Made by a program: the position numbers and the translations under genes
Part shown: positions 15,077 to 23,425 of the stretch, piece after piece
Layout of the letters: each line of letters begins with the position of its first letter
Numbering within the stretch: position 1 is the stretch's first letter
Notes under the pieces: generated by a model
Databases searched by the model: none
What the model was told of the DNA's origin: nothing
Seen by the model: the letters and a program-made list of their open reading frames with translations, nothing else
Origin: Hoylesella oralis ATCC 33269
Lineage (GTDB): Bacteria > Bacteroidota > Bacteroidia > Bacteroidales > Bacteroidaceae
NCBI RefSeq assembly: GCF_000185145.2
Contig: NZ_GL833119.1
Span: 1,232,668-1,296,667 of the forward strand
DNA: 64,000 nucleotides
Direction: 5' to 3'

Positions 15077-15925
15077 CTATCGGCTCAGGAACTTGCGGAT
15101 AGCCGGCATATTCTCGGTGGCTATCCGTCTTCCCTCGCCGTATACCCGCTGCATTTCCGTAGGATCGTGGCTGGTATGCGATATCTTTATCTTGCTTTGG
15201 GGGCGTATTACTAAGGTGTTGCCTGCCCGTTCCTGCTGTTTTACGTAGGCCAGTTCTCGGTTGTACATGGCCGGTCTGTCGGCCATAGCCCGCAGAAAAG
15301 CAGGATACTTTCGCAACAATATCTTCATCAGCCACAGCAGAGAGCTCCGCTTTTTTACATATCCGTCGGGCTGAGTCAGCACTACTATGTTGCGTTCGTA
15401 GCCTATGTGTTGGAAGAATTCGAGCGGTATGGAGTCGGCAACTCCGCCGTCTAAAAGTTTCATATCCCTTATTTCGACCACATGCGATACCAATGGCATC
15501 GATGCAGAAGCACGTATCCATTCGTTACATTCGTAGGTATGTTGCATGAGTTTCTTATAAATAGGTCTGCCGGTCGTTACGTCTGTGCACACTGCATAGA
15601 ACTCCATCGGGTTTGCATCGAATGTCTGTGAGTCGAATACATCCAGTTTATCGGGCAAATCATGGTAACAAAACTGCTTTCCGAACATGTCTCCCGTCAG
15701 CAAGAGCGACTTCCAGCTGCAATAGCGCCAGTCTTTAGCATAGCGTTTGTTATATCTTATCACCCTTCCGTGCTGCTTCGATTTGTAATTACAGCCGAAT
15801 GCAGCGCCGGCCGACACGCCTATCAGACCGTCTGTCTGTACGTTGTTTTCCATCAATACATCGAGAATGCCGGCTGTAAAAAGCCCTCTCAATGCTCCTC
15901 CTTCGAGTACTAATCCGGTTTTCAT
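15077..15925 (-). CDS. Patatin-like phospholipase family protein
   Basis: 282 residues. The catalytic serine is S38 in GVSAGA, the oxyanion loop is GGALRG (9-14), and the catalytic aspartate is in LLDGGVADS near residue 170. It lacks a signal peptide, so it is probably a cytoplasmic acyl hydrolase like YjjU-type proteins. It converges tail to tail with the rhodanese gene and diverges from ybjQ. A CAAAAGTA at 15952-15959 gives a minus-strand -7 box TACTTTTG. The exact substrate is unknown. Confidence 0.88.
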   Translation of the reverse strand: MKTGLVLEGGALRGLFTAGILDVLMENNVQTDGLIGVSAGAAFGCNYKSKQHGRVIRYNKRYAKDWRYCSWKSLLLTGDMFGKQFCYHDLPDKLDVFDSQTFDANPMEFYAVCTDVTTGRPIYKKLMQHTYECNEWIRASASMPLVSHVVEIRDMKLLDGGVADSIPLEFFQHIGYERNIVVLTQPDGYVKKRSSLLWLMKILLRKYPAFLRAMADRPAMYNRELAYVKQQERAGNTLVIRPQSKIKISHTSHDPTEMQRVYGEGRRIATENMPAIRKFLSR

Positions 15926-15951
15926 GTTCTATTTTATAGTTGTTTTCGGGG

Positions 15952-15979
15952 CAAAAGTAAAATATTTTTCGTAGTTTTG
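15952..15979. promoter_or_regulatory. Divergent -7 boxes between patatin and ybjQ genes
   Basis: Minus-strand TACTTTTG (15952-15959) for the patatin gene and plus-strand TAGTTTTG (15972-15979) for ybjQ. Neither has a clear -33 TTTG at the usual distance. Confidence 0.5.
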
Positions 15980-16020
15980 TGCAGATTAAACAAAGTTTAA
16001 ACATCAACTAAATAAAGCAA

Positions 16021-16344
16021 ATGCGTATGATACTAACTACAACACCGACCATTGAAGGTTCGCAGATACGCGAATACAAGGGCATTGTAACGGGCGAAAC
16101 CATAATAGGAGCCAACGTTATAAAGGACTTTTTTGCAGGTATACGCGATATTATCGGCGGACGGAGTGCCTCTTATGAGAAGGTATTGAGAGAGGCTAAG
16201 GATACTTCGTTACACGAAATGGAGGAACGGGCGGCCCAGTTGGGTGCCAATGCCGTGGTGGGTATCGATATTGATTATGAAACCGTGGGTAGCAATAGCA
16301 GTATGCTGATGGTAACAGTCAGCGGTACTGCCGTTGTTATTTAG
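16021..16344 (+). CDS. YbjQ/UPF0145 family protein
   Basis: 107 residues (or 105 from the second Met at 16027). The pattern [30 protein letters not shown], then [45 protein letters not shown], is the UPF0145/DUF74 signature: a small fold that assembles into pentamers. Molecular role in bacteria is not established. It stands alone, followed by 215 bases without genes that hold a 22-base-period array. Confidence 0.92.
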   Translation: MRMILTTTPTIEGSQIREYKGIVTGETIIGANVIKDFFAGIRDIIGGRSASYEKVLREAKDTSLHEMEERAAQLGANAVVGIDIDYETVGSNSSMLMVTVSGTAVVI

Positions 16345-16424
16345 TGCTCGTATCTGTGCAGTACCGATAACCTTTTTCTGCAATATGCATGTATGTTGCA
16401 AGACGTGTGAAATGCCTTGTAACA

Positions 16425-16512
16425 GTAAGCCGTATGCCTATGTCTGACAGGCGATACCTCTAACCGGCGTAGATATACGGTCTGTGTGTCTTAGAACGGG
16501 TATTCGTGGTGT
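16425..16512. repeat. Degenerate 22-base-period repeat, about four units
   Basis: Segments starting at 16425 (GTAA), 16447 (ACAG), 16469 (GTAG) and 16491 (TTAG) follow the 22-base rhythm seen elsewhere. The segment CCGGCGTAGATATACGGTCT resembles 6315-6335. Similarity between units is low, so the assignment rests on phase plus the shared first four bases. Confidence 0.4.
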
Positions 16513-16559
16513 GCAGAGCATGGAGAGAAGCGTGTTGAATGTTACATTTTAAAGCGTTA

Positions 16560-17387
16560 TCAGTAGTTCTCCAAAGCCTTTTTCAACCGTTCTTTCTGCC
16601 GTATCTTTTTGCTCGATTGCAGATGAAAGAGCCTGCCGAAATCGAAAATCGGCATAACGGAGAACGATGTGTTCCATCTATGCATTACGGGATCGTAATA
16701 CCTACTGATCATAGGTATTAGTGCAAACCACGAATTAACGCGTATCTTGGCGTACGCTCCATAACTGTTAGTGGGCGCAAATATCGATGTAGGACCGATA
16801 TTCCTAACGTTCGGCACGAACGAACCCTGCACCCCGATGGCTATGCGGTTACTTATTTGATACTCGGCACCTGCATGGAATGCCGCCACATTGCTGTTCC
16901 AAATAAAATTCTGATACTTCCCAACCATGACGCCCCCGCTGAGTGTGAGGTTACTTTTATGGTAAATCAGGTCGAAGTTGGCCGTTATATTTTGCGATAA
17001 CCCCAGCACTTGGTTGTACGAAGAGCCGGTAGAAAGGTTCAGGTTGGGGGCTATATGGTAAACGCCCAACTCATTTTTCAACGCTTCGGCATCGAAGTGA
17101 AAGGCGGGCGGCGGCGCTTTATCTTCCATAGGATTGGGAAGTGCGAACCGTTGAATGGCATAATCGTGGAAGTTTACCTCGGGAACATCTATCTTGAGCG
17201 GCTCGTTCTTCAGCCATTCTTGATACTCGCGGTCGAATTCCACGGCTGTAGAATCGTATTCGGATGGTACTGCTTTCCCATTTTCAGTGTGGAACTGTCT
17301 TCGTTGTTTGTCGATTTCCTGCGCCTGCACATAGTATGCAGGCAGGTAAAATGTGGCAATAATGTAAAATAACTTTGAGCAATGCAT
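16560..17387 (-). CDS. Predicted outer-membrane beta-barrel protein, unknown function
   Basis: 275 residues from MHCSKLFYIIATFYL, which gives a signal peptide ending at VQAQ. An upstream in-frame ATG at 17498 would add a 37-residue leader encoded by a duplicated 19-base element and is rejected. After an acidic/proline-rich segment (NPMEDKAPPPAFHFDAE), alternating strands follow (LNLSTGSSYNQVLG, NLTLSGGVMVGKY, HAGAEYQISNRIAIGVQGSF, GAYAKIRVNSWFALIP), typical of a small barrel. No family is recognised. The tail is basic (KKIRQKERLKKALENY), which is unusual for a barrel end. Confidence 0.65.
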   Translation of the reverse strand: MHCSKLFYIIATFYLPAYYVQAQEIDKQRRQFHTENGKAVPSEYDSTAVEFDREYQEWLKNEPLKIDVPEVNFHDYAIQRFALPNPMEDKAPPPAFHFDAEALKNELGVYHIAPNLNLSTGSSYNQVLGLSQNITANFDLIYHKSNLTLSGGVMVGKYQNFIWNSNVAAFHAGAEYQISNRIAIGVQGSFVPNVRNIGPTSIFAPTNSYGAYAKIRVNSWFALIPMISRYYDPVMHRWNTSFSVMPIFDFGRLFHLQSSKKIRQKERLKKALENY

Positions 17388-17413
17388 CTTCAATGGATGA
17401 GCTTTTGTTGGGC

Positions 17414-17503
17414 TGCAGCCTATCTTCTGCAATGGTAGAGCAAACCGAATGCAATGGAACTTGTTCCGTATTGCTGAGGTGCAGCCTATCTTCTGCAAAG
17501 TTA
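17414..17503 (-). promoter_or_regulatory. Leader with duplicated 19-base hairpin element, and promoter
   Basis: The same 19-base sequence occurs at 17414-17432 and 17480-17498, 66 bases apart (plus-strand TGCAGCCTATCTTCTGCAA). Each copy has TGCAG/CTGCA arms around 8 bases. The minus-strand -7 box TAACTTTG (17496-17503) overlaps the outer copy, so one copy sits at the transcript start and the other just before the coding start at 17387. Confidence 0.7.
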
Positions 17504-17575
17504 GATATTATCTTTATTGCGTATAGGTTACGGATGTTAATATTTTTTATTCGTGGTGTTATTTATTCCTACGGA

Positions 17576-17608
17576 TTGTTTAATTGTGTAATAAATAACT
17601 TATCTTTG
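17576..17608 (+). promoter_or_regulatory. Promoter of the retropepsin-like gene
   Basis: TTG (17576-17578) with TATCTTTG (17601-17608), 22 bases apart. Transcription should start near 17613, 28 bases before the ATG. Confidence 0.6.
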
Positions 17609-17640
17609 CGACGGTCTGCGTGTAAAACATGGGTTTATAG

Positions 17641-18936
17641 ATGGTAAAGAAGTGTTATCGGTTGCTTTTGGCGTTGTTACTTACGGTATGGAGCCTCGGT
17701 GTATGTAGTCAGAATGCCGACATAACGGCCTCTGAACTGATTGCAGACGGCCGTTGGTTCGAGTTGAAACGGCATTTCGATGCGCATAAAGACAGTATGA
17801 GCGCCCCTTTAAGAGACTATGCAAAGGCGTGGGTGTATAGTGCTTTCGATAACAGGCGGGCGGCTTGTCGGGCTATCAGGTACTTGCTAAGGCACCGAGC
17901 CGATGCGTTGACGCCCGATACATACCTGCGATTGGTGCAGGAACTGGCCTGTGTGCTCCATCGGGATGGGCGCGATAAGCAGGCTGCAAAGGTTTTTCGG
18001 CGATACTGCAGGCAGGGAGTAGCGGGTGCAGACTCATCGGCTGTGGCTGATAACCGCCGTTATGAGGCATTGTACAAAGCCTATGCTGCCTGCCCGCAGA
18101 AAGTCTTCAAGTGCCACGGAGATGCGGTTATCCCGTTTCGGTTAGACTCTGTAGGCAGCGCGGGGCATGCATCTGTCGGCGTTATGATACCCGCCCGACT
18201 GAACGGAACGCTGCTTACGGCGTGCTTCGATACGGGTTCGAGCGCAAATGTGCTGTCGCTCCGTTTGGCACGGCGGTTGCACCTACGCCTTACGGATGTG
18301 CCTGTAAAGGTGGATGGGGCAAGCAGAATAGAGGGACGGATGGCCTTTGCCGACAGTTTGTCGATGGGAAATGTTGTGCTTAGGAATGTGCCGTTCTATG
18401 TGTTCGATACCCCTGTATCGGATGCAGAGAGTACTTATAACCTCGCTCATTTGCAGTTTATCTTGGGTATGCCGTGGATGGAAGCGCTCGGAACGGTGCA
18501 TGTACGGCTGAAAGACCGTGTAATTGTTTCGCCTGCATGGCAGCCCTTGTGCTACGAGGAGCCCAACCTGTGTTATTCATTGTCGGCCCGCGTGTTGAAC
18601 ACCCGACTGCAGCATGCCGATTATACATTCGAGGCAGTGCCCGATTTCGGTGCTTCTCATACCGTTTGGGGGCGTGCTTTCATGGATTGTCACCGCGATT
18701 ATGTGCTGGAATACGGTCGCCGTAAGAATGTTGTTTACGGCGGATTGGGCGGAATGAAAGAGGGTATGGAGTATGTATTGCATGGGTTCGATGTGCAATT
18801 AGGGTATCTGCGCCATACGTTCCCTGCGGTTCCGGTGTTCGAACAAGAGGCGGATAATTTGCTCGGGATGGATTTCTTCTGCTGCTACCGCGAGGTGGTG
18901 TTCGACTTGAAGAATATGCTTTTGTCGGTATATTGA
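17641..18936 (+). CDS. Aspartyl protease family (retropepsin-like) exported protein
   Basis: 431 residues with a signal peptide (LLLALLLTVWSLGVCSQ). Residues 30-150 are helical, repeat-like and TPR-like. Residues 175-290 form a retropepsin-like lobe with active-site FDTGSSANVLS (D197) and a hydrophobic FILGMPWM flap-end. A second, degenerate lobe has PDFGASHTV at about residue 335 (expected DTGA or DSGA) and ends NLLGMDFFCCYREVVFDLKN. It is thus a possible two-lobe enzyme in one chain, with a second aspartate still present. Substrate unknown. Confidence 0.78.
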   Translation: MVKKCYRLLLALLLTVWSLGVCSQNADITASELIADGRWFELKRHFDAHKDSMSAPLRDYAKAWVYSAFDNRRAACRAIRYLLRHRADALTPDTYLRLVQELACVLHRDGRDKQAAKVFRRYCRQGVAGADSSAVADNRRYEALYKAYAACPQKVFKCHGDAVIPFRLDSVGSAGHASVGVMIPARLNGTLLTACFDTGSSANVLSLRLARRLHLRLTDVPVKVDGASRIEGRMAFADSLSMGNVVLRNVPFYVFDTPVSDAESTYNLAHLQFILGMPWMEALGTVHVRLKDRVIVSPAWQPLCYEEPNLCYSLSARVLNTRLQHADYTFEAVPDFGASHTVWGRAFMDCHRDYVLEYGRRKNVVYGGLGGMKEGMEYVLHGFDVQLGYLRHTFPAVPVFEQEADNLLGMDFFCCYREVVFDLKNMLLSVY

Positions 18937-18947
18937 ACAAAATAAGA

Positions 18948-18974
18948 CGCATACCTGTAGCTTTCAGGTATGCG
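18948..18974. terminator. Bidirectional terminator hairpin
   Basis: CGCATACCTG (18948-18957) pairs perfectly with CAGGTATGCG (18965-18974) around a 7-base loop, between the convergent protease and GYF-domain genes. Confidence 0.75.
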
Positions 18975-18994
18975 CCTTGTGTAAGATACGAGTG

Positions 18995-19849
18995 TCAGTC
19001 GTTGCCTTTGATAAAATCGATGATGTCGTCTATCACCTTTCCGATGCCTTCCGAAGTGGTGCTGTCGGTCTGTTCGTCGACCTTATCTTTCACTATTTTG
19101 TCCACCGAGGTTACTATCTTGTCGCCCAAGCCATTGTCTTTATCGGCGGTTTCCGTATCGGCCGAGTCGTTTCCGCTGCCTTTCATGGCGCCTTGACGGG
19201 TACTTTTGCCGAAGAAATTACCCTGCTGTTTCTCCATCAGTTCTATCATATCGTCCGAATCGGCGGTAAACACGTGTCCCATAAAGCCATAAGATGTGGT
19301 GTACGAACGGCCGTTCCATCGGATTGAAGTAGTAGAACAAACAAGATAGTTGTGGTATTCGAGCAGGTTATTCATGGCGGTTTCTATCATTCCGCCTGCA
19401 ATCAGCTTGTTGAACATGGCTATTCCAGCTGCGAAAATGTTGCTGTCTTCGCTTGTTTGATGGTCGATAACCTTTACCAATTGCTCCTTGATGATATCCT
19501 TATGTGTCTGCTTCGACGGGTTTGTAAATAAGCAAATCAGCAGTAAGATACCTAATAAAACGCCTGCAATTGTTATTTTTCTGTGGCGTCTGTGGTGCTT
19601 CTTGATGTCTTGTATGGGCATGGTTTGCAACTCAGACGGTGGTTCTACGGGCGGTCGATAGGGAGGTGGCACGGTTGTCTGGGCGGTATTGTAGAGAAAT
19701 TGCTTAAGTTCGTCTACTTTCCATGCCGGAGTCCAGTCTGTCATACCCTCTGCCCAAACCAGCGTGTCGGAGGGTATATGCTTGTCGCGCAGTTCGTCTA
19801 CCGAGAACGGACCTTGCTGTTCGTTGTTTTCAATGATAAAATATTTCAT
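18995..19849 (-). CDS. GYF-like (DUF4339) domain membrane protein
   Basis: 284 residues. N-terminal residues 1-50 (MKYFIIENNEQQGPFSVDEL, then DTLVWAEGMTDWTPAWKVDEL) match the GYF_2/DUF4339 domain. A proline-rich linker (VPPPYRPPVEPPSE), a basic patch (KKHHRRHRK) and one membrane segment (ITIAGVLLGILLLICLF, about residues 92-108) follow. The outer part is helical and ends in an acidic/serine-threonine-rich tail. It is probably anchored with the GYF domain inside the cell; GYF-type domains bind proline-rich peptides. No partner is indicated by neighbours. Confidence 0.8.
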   Translation of the reverse strand: MKYFIIENNEQQGPFSVDELRDKHIPSDTLVWAEGMTDWTPAWKVDELKQFLYNTAQTTVPPPYRPPVEPPSELQTMPIQDIKKHHRRHRKITIAGVLLGILLLICLFTNPSKQTHKDIIKEQLVKVIDHQTSEDSNIFAAGIAMFNKLIAGGMIETAMNNLLEYHNYLVCSTTSIRWNGRSYTTSYGFMGHVFTADSDDMIELMEKQQGNFFGKSTRQGAMKGSGNDSADTETADKDNGLGDKIVTSVDKIVKDKVDEQTDSTTSEGIGKVIDDIIDFIKGND

Positions 19850-19916
19850 GTCGTTATTTATGAATGGTAGCTTCGTGCGGTGTTTCTGGCGAACGGGGAG
19901 CTATGCCTTAAAGCAG

Positions 19917-20026
19917 GCGTGGCTGCCGAGTGTGCCAGACAGATGTGCCGTTTAAGGCCGATAGGTATGCCGTTTAGGGCCGATAGATGTGCAGTATATG
20001 TTTAATGGAAAGCCGTCTGTCGGCAA
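19917..20026. repeat. 22-base-period repeat, five units
   Basis: Units start at 19917, 19939 (ACAGATGTGCCGTTTAAGG), 19961 (ATAGGTATGCCGTTTAGGG), 19983 (ATAGATGTGCAG) and 20005. The second and third are clear near-copies, which shows the 22-base unit directly. The array is in the gap between the GYF-domain gene and the HAD gene, where no ORF is convincing. Confidence 0.65.
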
Positions 20027-20042
20027 TAGGGCATGAGAAGAG

Positions 20043-20780
20043 CTACGATAAATCGAAATTTGCGGCCAATAGGTCCCATGCCTCTTTGAGGTCGGTCATC
20101 TTCTTAAAGAGGAGATTTGCACCTTCTGCGGTCAACGAGGCATCGGGTAAAGGACCGCTGTTTACGGCTATGGTGAAGATATTTGCCGATACGCCGGCCC
20201 TAACTCCCATAGGTGCGTTTTCTACCACTATGCCCTGCCACGGCTGCAGGTTGCCTGCTTTCTGCAAACCCATTAGGTATGGTTCTGGTGCAGGCTTTCC
20301 CTGTTGCACATCGTAGGCAGTTACGATGCAGTTCTCGTTTACAAATTCCTTGAAATCATGGGCCATCCGTTTGATGAGAGTGTGCTGTGCGCTGCCGGTA
20401 ACGATGCCTATTTGCAGGCCTTTTTGCCTGATCTTGCGCATCAGTTCCGTTACTCCGGGCATGACAGGTGCCGTGGGCAGCAGGCCGAACACGCGTGCTT
20501 TCTCATCGTACATGCGCTGTGCTTCGGCTTCATCGATATCTTTGTTCTGCTGCTGTTTTACGAGTGTACGGATCGTATCCACGCCGCGCATGCCCTCCGT
20601 GGCGTATGCCTCGCGGGCCGACATGCGTATTCCGTAGCCTTTCATTGCCTGCTCCCACGCCGTTGCATGGTTGGGCATGGAGTCGTAGAGCACACCATCC
20701 ATATCGAAAAGCACGACTTTTGGGGCAAACGTCTTGTAGTCGTGCTTTTCTAAATAGGCTGTTATTTCTCGGTTATACAT
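20043..20780 (-). CDS. HAD superfamily hydrolase, beta-phosphoglucomutase-like
   Basis: 245 residues. Motif I is VVLFDMDGVLYDSM with the nucleophile aspartate in DMDG; a helical cap follows, then motif II GIVTGS, motif III lysine in QQGKPAPEPY and motif IV VVENAPMGVRAG. This layout is HAD subfamily IA, like beta-phosphoglucomutase or phosphatases of sugar phosphates. It is the last gene of a minus-strand group, 13 bases after pgi, so a sugar-phosphate substrate is plausible. Confidence 0.88.
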   Translation of the reverse strand: MYNREITAYLEKHDYKTFAPKVVLFDMDGVLYDSMPNHATAWEQAMKGYGIRMSAREAYATEGMRGVDTIRTLVKQQQNKDIDEAEAQRMYDEKARVFGLLPTAPVMPGVTELMRKIRQKGLQIGIVTGSAQHTLIKRMAHDFKEFVNENCIVTAYDVQQGKPAPEPYLMGLQKAGNLQPWQGIVVENAPMGVRAGVSANIFTIAVNSGPLPDASLTAEGANLLFKKMTDLKEAWDLLAANFDLS

Positions 20781-20793
20781 GCGTTATAACGGA

Positions 20794-22149
20794 TTATTCC
20801 TGTGCAAGTCGCTCTTTTATAGCCTTGCTTTCGGCCTCGTATCCCGGCTTGTCGAGCAGTGCAAACATATTCTTTTTGTATGCTTCTACGCCCGGCTGAT
20901 TGAACGGATTGACGCCGAGAACGTTGCCGCTGATACCGCATGCGATCTCAAAGAAGTAGATCAACTGCCCGATATAGTACTCGTTAAGCTCGGGAACACT
21001 GATGCGTATGTTCGGTACACCGCCGTCTACATGGGCAAGACGTGTGCCCAATTCGGCCATTTTGTTCACTTCATCAACACGTTTCCCTGCAAGGAAGTTC
21101 AATCCGTCTAAGTTCTCGTCGTCGTGGGGGAACAACATGTTCCGGTTAGGGCGTTCTATGCTGATCACTGTTTCGTAGATGGAACGCTCTCCTTCCTGTA
21201 TCCATTGGCCCATAGAGTGCAGGTCTGTCGTGAAATCACATGATGCCGGAAAGATTCCTTTGTGGTCTTTACCTTCGCTCTCTCCATACAATTGCTTCCA
21301 CCACTCGCTCATGTAATGCAGCTTGGGCTGGTAGTTAACCATGATTTCTATCTTCTTTCCCGCCTGTGAATAGAGTGCATTCCGCACCGCGGCATACTGT
21401 GCAGCGATGTTATTCTCGAAAGATACGGCCGGCGAAGTGGCTTTTTCCATGTCTACAGCGCCTGTAATCAAGGCTTTGATATCATATCCGGCGCAGGCAA
21501 TGGGTAGTAGTCCCACCGGTGTGAGCACCGAAAAGCGACCGCCGACATTATCGGGAATAACGAAACTCTTATAGCCTTCTTTGTCTGCACAGGTGCGTGC
21601 GGCGCCTTTTTTGGCGTCGGTAATGGCTACGATCACATCCTTTGCTTCTGCTTTACCGCGTTGCAATTCGCATTGTTTCTTCAATAAACGGAAGGTAAGA
21701 GCCGTTTCAGTGGTGGTACCCGACTTGGATATGTTGATTACACCGAACTTCTTGTCTTTCAAGAAGTCGGTAAGTTCGGCGAGATAGTCCTCTCCTATGT
21801 TGTTTCCGGCGAACATAATCGTCGGATTTCTCTTATCGTTAATGAGCCAAGAGAATGAATTTGCGAGCGCTTCTATTACCGCACGTGCCCCGAGATAGCT
21901 ACCCCCGATGCCGGCAACCACTATCACTTCACACTTTTCACGCAGTGTTTTGGCGCATTCTTCTATCTCTTCGATGAAAGCGGGTGTAACGGATGACGGA
22001 AGATGAAGCCATCCCAAAAAGTCGTTACCCGGGCAAGTACCCCTCTCAAGTGCTTCTTGTGCGGCTTTTACCTGTGGTGCATAAGCCTTCACGGTGTCCT
22101 TTTTCAGGAATTGTGCGGCCTTTGTAATGTCTAAGCTGATACTTTTCAT
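20794..22149 (-). CDS. pgi: Glucose-6-phosphate isomerase
   Basis: 451 residues, the shorter bacterial form. It interconverts glucose-6-P and fructose-6-P. Recognised by [33 protein letters not shown] (phosphate-binding SKSGTT), [14 protein letters not shown], and the C-terminal [16 protein letters not shown]. It is preceded by gpsA (60 bases) and followed by the HAD gene, in an order lysS-gpsA-pgi conserved in Bacteroidales. Secure. Confidence 0.97.
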   Translation of the reverse strand: MKSISLDITKAAQFLKKDTVKAYAPQVKAAQEALERGTCPGNDFLGWLHLPSSVTPAFIEEIEECAKTLREKCEVIVVAGIGGSYLGARAVIEALANSFSWLINDKRNPTIMFAGNNIGEDYLAELTDFLKDKKFGVINISKSGTTTETALTFRLLKKQCELQRGKAEAKDVIVAITDAKKGAARTCADKEGYKSFVIPDNVGGRFSVLTPVGLLPIACAGYDIKALITGAVDMEKATSPAVSFENNIAAQYAAVRNALYSQAGKKIEIMVNYQPKLHYMSEWWKQLYGESEGKDHKGIFPASCDFTTDLHSMGQWIQEGERSIYETVISIERPNRNMLFPHDDENLDGLNFLAGKRVDEVNKMAELGTRLAHVDGGVPNIRISVPELNEYYIGQLIYFFEIACGISGNVLGVNPFNQPGVEAYKKNMFALLDKPGYEAESKAIKERLAQE

Positions 22150-22209
22150 TGTTGTTGTTTATTTTAAATGTTTGACGTTCTTCTTATACCTGTTCCTGTT
22201 ATACGGGCC

Positions 22210-23205
22210 TTATCGGAAAGAATCAGTCAGTAGTTTAATCTCTATTTCGGGGTTTATACGTTCGTAAAGAATATTGTATATCGCATCGAGGATGGGCATA
22301 TTCACGTGCATGTGGCGGTTGATTTCCTTCATACACTTGGTACCGAAGTAGCCTTCGGCTATCATCTCCATCTCGATTTGGGCACTCTTAACGCTGTAAC
22401 CCTTGCCGATCATCGTGCCGAAAGTGCGGTTACGACTGAAATTGCTGTAGCCTGTAACGAGTAAATCGCCAAGGTATACGCTGTCATAAACGCTCCTCTC
22501 GATGGGATGGATGGCCGTAAGAAAGCGAGACATCTCCTGAACTGCATTCGACATGAGTACTGCTTGAAAGTTGTCTCCGTACTTCAAACCGCTGCAAATG
22601 CCCGCGGCTATGGCATATACATTCTTCAATACGGAGGCGTATTCGATACCGATAACGTCGCTGGAAGTCTTTGTTTTGATGAAATCCGAGGAAAGTATGT
22701 CTGAAAAAGCCTGTGCCTTCTCCACGTCGGAGCAACCTATGGTAAGGTAAGAGAGTCTTTCGAGCGCCACTTCTTCTGCGTGTGAAGGGCCTCCGATGAC
22801 GGCAAGATGGTCGTTAGGCACGTCGTATACCTGATGAAAATACTCGGAACAAACGAGGTTTTCATTAGGTACAATGCCCTTAATTGCCGTTATGATGAAC
22901 TTATCGTGCAGGTCTGTCTTTAGTTTGTTGAGGTGGTTTTTCAGATAGGGCGACGGCGTAACGAATACAAGCGTTTGGTATGCGTCGACTATCTTGTTGA
23001 TATCCGACGACATGAACAACTCTTCGATGTTGAAATGCACGCTTGTCAGGTAAGCCGGATTATGCCCCAAGCGCTTGAAGTCGGCTATCCTATCGTCGCG
23101 ACGCATATACCATCCGAGGTGATGAGTGTACTTCACCACGATCTTGGCAATAGCTGTAGCCCAGCTGCCTCCTCCGATTATCGCTATTTTACCTATGTCG
23201 AACAT
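22210..23205 (-). CDS. gpsA: Glycerol-3-phosphate dehydrogenase [NAD(P)+]
   Basis: 331 residues. The N-terminal nucleotide-binding loop is IIGGGSWATAIAKIV; the catalytic domain has SEYFHQV, VIGGPSHAEEVA, and the lysine region ASVLKNVYAIAAGICSGLKYGDN. It reduces DHAP to sn-glycerol-3-phosphate for phospholipid synthesis. Located between lysS and pgi; the 203-base gap to lysS is filled by the purine/pyrimidine-asymmetric repeat (23209-23425), which may affect read-through. Confidence 0.95.
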   Translation of the reverse strand: MFDIGKIAIIGGGSWATAIAKIVVKYTHHLGWYMRRDDRIADFKRLGHNPAYLTSVHFNIEELFMSSDINKIVDAYQTLVFVTPSPYLKNHLNKLKTDLHDKFIITAIKGIVPNENLVCSEYFHQVYDVPNDHLAVIGGPSHAEEVALERLSYLTIGCSDVEKAQAFSDILSSDFIKTKTSSDVIGIEYASVLKNVYAIAAGICSGLKYGDNFQAVLMSNAVQEMSRFLTAIHPIERSVYDSVYLGDLLVTGYSNFSRNRTFGTMIGKGYSVKSAQIEMEMIAEGYFGTKCMKEINRHMHVNMPILDAIYNILYERINPEIEIKLLTDSFR

Positions 23206-23208
23206 CCT

Positions 23209-23425
23209 ATTTATTAAAGGTAGAAGGGTGGAACCTTAAAGGTAAAAGGGTGAAAGGGCAAAGGGGTAAAAAGGTTTTTGCATATCTTTTCCAAGAATAG
23301 AGCGATAAACTTTTAAGGATAAAGTGCCTCTGAAACTCTTTTACTTTTCTATCTTTTTGCTCTTTAACCTTTTACCTCATCTCTTTACTCCTTTACTCTT
23401 TTACCTTTTCACCCTTTCTCTGTAG
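23209..23425. repeat. Purine-rich / pyrimidine-rich inverted 8-base-period repeat
   Basis: The plus strand is AAAGG-rich from about 23216 to 23270 (GGTAAAAGGGTGAAAGGG) and CTTTT/CCTTT-rich from about 23335 to 23425 (TCTTTTACCTTTTCACCC). Both arms are made of degenerate 8-base units and are largely complementary, so the transcript could form a long imperfect stem with about 65 bases between the arms. The right arm includes the last codons of lysS. It sits between lysS and gpsA. Confidence 0.7.

Noticed and set aside
17388..17498. N-terminal extension of the minus-strand outer-membrane protein
   Set aside because: It is encoded by the duplicated 19-base leader element and precedes a clean signal peptide; it begins at the promoter -7 box.
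19850..20042. Coding sequence in the GYF-HAD gap
   Set aside because: Short frames here have no family resemblance and cover the 22-base repeat units.
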